A stretch of DNA of 64,000 nt from Streptomyces termitum (GTDB lineage Bacteria > Actinomycetota > Actinomycetes > Streptomycetales > Streptomycetaceae), in NCBI RefSeq assembly GCF_014650175.1, contig NZ_BMUL01000020.1, positions 1-64,000 of the forward strand. The letters are read 5' to 3'. The notes beneath the pieces are model-generated. The model did no database searches. It was not told where the DNA came from and saw only the letters and a program-made list of their open reading frames with translations. The translations under genes and the position numbers were made by a program. Every line of letters begins with the position of its first letter. Positions within the stretch are counted from its first letter, which is position 1. This document shows positions 60,351 through 64,000 of the stretch, in pieces.

Positions 60351-60384
60351 AGAAGGCCCCGGTTCTCAGGAACCGGGGCCTTCT
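60351..60384 (+). terminator. Terminator of tRNA-Gly(GCC)
   Basis: Perfect 14-bp stem AGAAGGCCCCGGTT with its complement, loop CTCAGG, followed by GCATTT. Confidence 0.9.
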
Positions 60385-60495
60385 GCATTTCCTCCTCCCC
60401 TCGCCCTCCCCGCCCCGCGCGCCCATGACATTTGTCAGTGCGGCTCATGACACCGCGCACTGCCCGGGGGCACCCGGCGGCGGGAGGCTTGAGCC

Positions 60496-61488
60496 ATGAC
60501 AGACGAAGCCCGCACCCCGGCCACCGAGCACCAGGCGCCCGCCGCCGAGGCCCCCGCCATCGAGGCGACCGACCTCAAGCGCGGCTACGGCGGCGGCTTC
60601 GAGGCCGTGCGCGGCCTCACCTTCTCCGTCGCCCGGGGCGAGGTCTTCGCCCTGCTCGGCACCAACGGCGCCGGCAAGACCTCCACGGTCGAACTCCTGG
60701 AGGGCCTCGCCGCCCCGAGCGGCGGCACCGCCCGGGTCCTCGGCCACGACCCGTACCGGGAGCGCGGTCTCGTCCGCCCCCGCATCGGCGTGATGCTCCA
60801 GGAGGGCGGCTTCCCCTCCGACCTGACCGTCGCCGAGACCATCCGCATGTGGGCCGGCTGCACCAGCGGCGCACGGCCCACCGGGGAGGCGCTCGCCGCC
60901 GTCGGCCTCACCGGCCGCGAGAAGGTGCGGATCAAGCAGCTGTCCGGCGGCGAGCGCCGCCGCCTCGACCTCGCCTGCGCCCTCCTCGGCCGCCCCGAGG
61001 TCCTCTTCCTCGACGAGCCCACCACCGGCCTCGACGCCGAAGGCCGCCGCGACACCTGGGAACTCGTCCGCGCCCTGCGCGACCAGGGCACCACCGTCCT
61101 CCTCACCACGCACTACCTGGAGGAGGCCGAAACCCTCGCCGACCGGCTCGCGATCATGCACCGGGGCCGGATCGTCCTCTCCGGCACCCCCGCCGAGGTC
61201 ACCGCCGCCCAGCCCGCCCGGATCCGCTTCACGCTCCCGGCCCACGTGCCCGCCGCGCACCTGCCCACGCGGCTGCGGGCCGCCGCCGACGGAACCAGGA
61301 TCGAGATCCGTACCCACGCCCTCCAGGACGACCTGGCCGACCTCCTCGGCTGGGCCCGTGAGCACGGCGTCCGCCTCGGCGGGCTCGACGCCCGCTCCGC
61401 CTCCCTCGAAGAGGCCTTCCTCGACATCGCCTCCCGCACGGAGGACACCGACGCCCCGGCCGCCCCGAAGGAGACCGCAGCCCGATGA
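60496..61488 (+). CDS. ABC transporter ATP-binding protein
   Basis: The 330-residue ATPase has Walker A 'GTNGAGKTS' near 52-60, signature 'LSGGERRRLDLACAL', Walker B 'VLFLDEPTTGLDAEG' and switch 'LLTTHYLEEAE'. It is of the DrrA/CcmA export subfamily with a C-terminal accessory domain (about 235-320). GGGAGG sits nine bases before ATG 60496. Its stop overlaps the permease start (ATGA). With the kinase and response regulator behind, it forms a drug- or lipid-exporter operon with its own two-component control. Confidence 0.94.
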   Translation: MTDEARTPATEHQAPAAEAPAIEATDLKRGYGGGFEAVRGLTFSVARGEVFALLGTNGAGKTSTVELLEGLAAPSGGTARVLGHDPYRERGLVRPRIGVMLQEGGFPSDLTVAETIRMWAGCTSGARPTGEALAAVGLTGREKVRIKQLSGGERRRLDLACALLGRPEVLFLDEPTTGLDAEGRRDTWELVRALRDQGTTVLLTTHYLEEAETLADRLAIMHRGRIVLSGTPAEVTAAQPARIRFTLPAHVPAAHLPTRLRAAADGTRIEIRTHALQDDLADLLGWAREHGVRLGGLDARSASLEEAFLDIASRTEDTDAPAAPKETAAR

Positions 61489-62324
61489 GCACGCAGAAGC
61501 AGACGCACACGGACACGCACACGCCCGCGCGTACGGGCGGCGCGGCCGGGGCCGGCCGGGCCTCCACCACCGCCACCCGGCTCGCGGCCCTCGGCCGGGC
61601 CGAGCTCACCCTCCTCGGCCGCAACCGCAACAACCTCTTCATCGCGGTCCTCATGCCGCTGCTGATGATCTTCCTGATGCGGACCAGCCTCAAGGGCGTC
61701 GACGAGGCCACCCTCGGCATCCCCCTCAGCGCCGCCACCGTCATCGGCGGCACCGGCACCGTCCTGCTCCTCGTCGTCTACATGAGCCTGACCTCCAGCC
61801 TCGTCGCCCGCCGCGAGGAGCTCGTCCTCAAGCGGCTGCGCACCGGCGAGGCCACCGACGCCGAGATCCTCGCCGGCTCCGCCCTGCCGGGCACCGCCAT
61901 CGCACTCGCCCAGTGCGCGATCCTCACCGTCGGCGGCTTCACCCTGCTCAACGCCGACGCCCCCACCCGCCCCGACCTGCTGATCCTCGGCATGCTCGGC
62001 ATGATCGCGCTGCTCGTCGGGCTCGCCGCCGTCACCACCTCCATCACCCGGGGCGTCGAGAGCGCCGGCCTGACCACCCTGCCGCTGTTCCTCGTCTCCG
62101 CCTTCGGCTCCGGCCTCTTCGTCCCCCGCGACGCGCTTCCCGGCCTCGCCGCCGACCTCTCCGACCTGCTGCCGCTCAGCGGCGTCATGGAGTTCGTCCG
62201 GGCCGGCTGGCTCGGTACCGCCCAGTCGGGCAGTCTGCTGACGGCCGCCCTCAATACAGTGGCCTGGGCGGTCCTGACGGGGTGGGCGGTCCGCCGCTGG
62301 TTCCGCTGGGAGCCCCGGCGCTAG
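61485..62324 (+). CDS. ABC-2-type transporter permease
   Basis: The 279-residue protein has about six membrane segments of the ABC-2 type. A Thr/His-rich leader of 35 residues precedes the first segment; 'VYMSLTSSLVARREELVLKRLRTGEATDAEI' carries the conserved cytoplasmic loop typical of DrrB-like permeases. It pairs with the upstream ATPase. The start overlaps it by four bases, showing coupled translation. The exported molecule is unknown. Confidence 0.9.
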   Translation: MSTQKQTHTDTHTPARTGGAAGAGRASTTATRLAALGRAELTLLGRNRNNLFIAVLMPLLMIFLMRTSLKGVDEATLGIPLSAATVIGGTGTVLLLVVYMSLTSSLVARREELVLKRLRTGEATDAEILAGSALPGTAIALAQCAILTVGGFTLLNADAPTRPDLLILGMLGMIALLVGLAAVTTSITRGVESAGLTTLPLFLVSAFGSGLFVPRDALPGLAADLSDLLPLSGVMEFVRAGWLGTAQSGSLLTAALNTVAWAVLTGWAVRRWFRWEPRR

Positions 62325-62387
62325 CGAGCGGCACGCACGCGCGCACGCGAAGAACGTGGAAAACGTACGGAGACGGGGGACGGACCT

Positions 62388-63755
62388 ATGTCCGCGATGA
62401 CCGGATGGTGGTCCCGGCGCAGCATCGCCGGAAAGGTCGAGCTGTACACCCGGTGGACCTTCCACACGTTCGTACCGCTGGAGGTGGCCGCCTTCGGCGC
62501 GGTACCGCTCGGCCGCGGCGACGACAGCCCCCTCGGCTCCGCCGGCGCCGCCGGGATCTGCCTGTGGGTCCTCGTCCACGCCGTGCTCTGCGCGGCCCTC
62601 GCCTCCCGCTCCCTCGACCACACCAGCGGCACCCGCCCCCGGCCCGTCCGGCTCGCGGCGGCCCTCGCCGTCGTGACCGCCGCCGCCAACCTCCTGATCA
62701 TCGTGCTGTGGACGACCGGGGCCCTGCCCGACGCCTCCGTGAACGGCGCCGTGGTCGTCGGCACCGCCGTCTTCAGCGTCGGCTCGCTCTCCCTCTGCAT
62801 CGAGGGAGTCCGCCGGCTGGCCTGGACCGCCGGGGCCGCCGCCCTCGTCACCGCCCTGCCCGTCGTCCTCCTCGGCCACGGCCTGGCCGAGGGAACCGCC
62901 ACCGCGGTCGCCGTCTTCGTCGGCGGCAGCGCCATCGCCTCCGCCTGCGGCTTCTCCTCCTGGCTGCTCGGCGTCGTCCACGAGCTGGAACGCTCCCGCG
63001 ACCTCAAGGCCCGGCTCGCCGTCGCCGAGGAACGGCTCCGCTTCGGCCGCGACCTGCACGACGTCATGGGCCGCAACCTCGCGGTGATCGCCCTCAAGAG
63101 CGAACTCGCCGTCCAGCTCGCCCGGCGCGGCCGCCCCGAGGGCGTGGACCAGATGGTCGAGGTCCAGCGGATCGCCCGGGAGTCGCAGCGCGAGGTCCGG
63201 GAGGTCGTACGCGGCTACCGCGAGGCCGACCTGCGGGTCGAGCTGGAGGGCGCCCGCGGCGTCCTCGACGCCGCGGGCATCCACTGCGCCGTCGACGCCC
63301 CCGCCGCCGAGGCCGTCGCCCTGCCCGCCGCGGTCCAGTCCGCGCTCGGCTGGGTCGTCCGCGAGGCCACCACCAACGTGCTGCGCCACGGCGACGCCCG
63401 CCACTGCGCGATCACCCTCCGCACGGAGGCGGGCGAGGCCGTCCTCACCGTCGAGAACGACGGGGCGGACACCCGCTCCGACACCCCCGGCCGGACCGGT
63501 TCCGGCCTCGCCGGGCTCCGGGAGCGGCTCGGCGCCGTGGACGGCGCCCTGGAGGCCGGACCGGCCGCCCCGCACTCCTTCCGCGTCACCGCGCGCGTGC
63601 CGCTGCCCACCGCCGTACCGACACCCCGCACCACGCCCGCCGGTCCGGCCGCCCCGAACCATCCAGGCGACTCGACCGGCCCGGCCGATCCGGACCACGC
63701 GTCCCGCCCGACCGACCCGACCGACCCGACCGAGGAAGAGGTGACGGTCGCGTGA
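62388..63755 (+). CDS. Sensor histidine kinase, HisKA_3 type
   Basis: The 455-residue kinase has five or so N-terminal membrane segments (about 20-190) of the DesK-like sensing type. The dimerisation/phospho-acceptor helix is 'RFGRDLHDVMGRNLAVIAL' with His near 224. An HATPase domain follows ('VVREATTNVLRHGDARHC' N-box, 'GSGLAGLRERLGAVDGAL' G-box). The tail is Pro/Asp/Thr-rich. Its stop overlaps the response-regulator start as GTGA. It probably controls the ABC genes 63 bp upstream. Confidence 0.92.
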   Translation: MSAMTGWWSRRSIAGKVELYTRWTFHTFVPLEVAAFGAVPLGRGDDSPLGSAGAAGICLWVLVHAVLCAALASRSLDHTSGTRPRPVRLAAALAVVTAAANLLIIVLWTTGALPDASVNGAVVVGTAVFSVGSLSLCIEGVRRLAWTAGAAALVTALPVVLLGHGLAEGTATAVAVFVGGSAIASACGFSSWLLGVVHELERSRDLKARLAVAEERLRFGRDLHDVMGRNLAVIALKSELAVQLARRGRPEGVDQMVEVQRIARESQREVREVVRGYREADLRVELEGARGVLDAAGIHCAVDAPAAEAVALPAAVQSALGWVVREATTNVLRHGDARHCAITLRTEAGEAVLTVENDGADTRSDTPGRTGSGLAGLRERLGAVDGALEAGPAAPHSFRVTARVPLPTAVPTPRTTPAGPAAPNHPGDSTGPADPDHASRPTDPTDPTEEEVTVA

Positions 63756-64000
63756 CCGAGCCCGTCCGCGTCCTGCTCGCCGACGACGAGCACCTGATCC
63801 GCGGCGCGCTCGCCGCCCTGCTCGCCCTGGAGGACGACCTCGTCGTCGTCGCGGAGGCCGCCACCGGCCCCGAGGCGCTCGCCATGGCCCGCGCCCACCG
63901 GCCCGACGTCGCCGTCCTCGACCTCCAGATGCCCGGCGCGGACGGTGTGACCGTGGCCACATCGATCCGGGACGAACTCCCCGGCTGCCGCACGATGATC
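63752..64000 (+). CDS. LuxR-type response regulator, cut by the window end
   Basis: The first 83 residues are present. They form a receiver domain with acidic pocket Asp11-Asp12 in 'VLLADDEHLIRGAL' and phospho-acceptor Asp57 in 'VAVLDLQMPGADG'. The HTH domain lies beyond 64000; pairing with a HisKA_3 kinase predicts a LuxR/NarL-type output. GTG 63752 overlaps the kinase stop by four bases. Confidence 0.9.
   Translation, partial: MTEPVRVLLADDEHLIRGALAALLALEDDLVVVAEAATGPEALAMARAHRPDVAVLDLQMPGADGVTVATSIRDELPGCRTMI

Noticed and set aside
61113..63962. 949-codon open frame opposite the ABC permease and kinase genes
   Set aside because: Spans several genes on the other strand, low-complexity, no start signal.

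Overview
This window is a stretch of Streptomyces core chromosome. Very high GC in coding sequence, GTG and even TTG starts, stop/start overlaps of the GTGA/ATGA type, and several developmental genes point to this genus. These include bldC, an atrA-type TetR regulator, an Orf1590-type sporulation protein and an Lsr2 paralogue. From memory, the gene order matches the S. coelicolor interval running from the atrA neighbourhood (about SCO4120) down through bldC (SCO4091), vdh, purM/purF and purLQS to the Lsr2-like gene (SCO4076). I could not check this by alignment. No prophage, integrative element, CRISPR array or complete biosynthetic cluster is visible; the only mobile-looking item is a 171-bp hairpin element near 25.7 kb.

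Layout. 0-13 kb is regulation and membrane functions: MarR/MFS divergent pair, PAS-SpoIIE-ATPase phosphatase, NDH-2-type oxidoreductase divergent from atrA, a membrane-anchored ECF sigma factor with an outside sugar-binding-like domain, a giant AfsR/SARP-like ATPase regulator and a Uma2-fold protein. 13-22.5 kb holds an asparagine-synthetase/lasso-cyclase-like enzyme without obvious partners, the sporulation-associated protein, an LhgO-type oxidase, trmB, a PrsW-type membrane protease and an aldo/keto reductase. 22.5-29.5 kb has an M23 peptidase behind a c-di-AMP (ydaO-type) riboswitch, a membrane SpoIIE phosphatase, the hairpin element, a cysteine-synthase-like enzyme coupled to an MFS exporter, and a MerR/TipA-like regulator with a TipAS-like internal start. 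29.5-41 kb carries initiator tRNA, rhodanese, ECF41 sigma factor, a lipid phosphatase/lipid kinase pair, an SDR/TetR pair, tRNA-Lys, a DEAD-box helicase with an RGG-like tail, a minizincin-type protein, a tRNA-Glu/Asp/Phe cluster and a DsbA/CcdA pair. 41-49.5 kb holds hrpA, a second tRNA-Asp, bldC, a hypothetical gene, vdh and a DUF3073 gene.

49.5-60 kb contains two purine blocks read leftward (purF-purM and purS-purQ-purL). Between them lie a META-domain lipoprotein, a mycothiol-dependent-isomerase-like protein and an ArsR/M23 pair. The lsr2-like gene is divergent from purS. 60-64 kb has two tRNA-Gly genes and an ABC exporter with a co-transcribed histidine kinase and response regulator; the regulator is cut by the window end.

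Starts were chosen by Shine-Dalgarno position, domain boundaries and overlap with neighbours. Most long frames on the opposite strand of these genes are GC-rich shadows and were left out. All functional names come from motif reading and memory of families, not from a database search.
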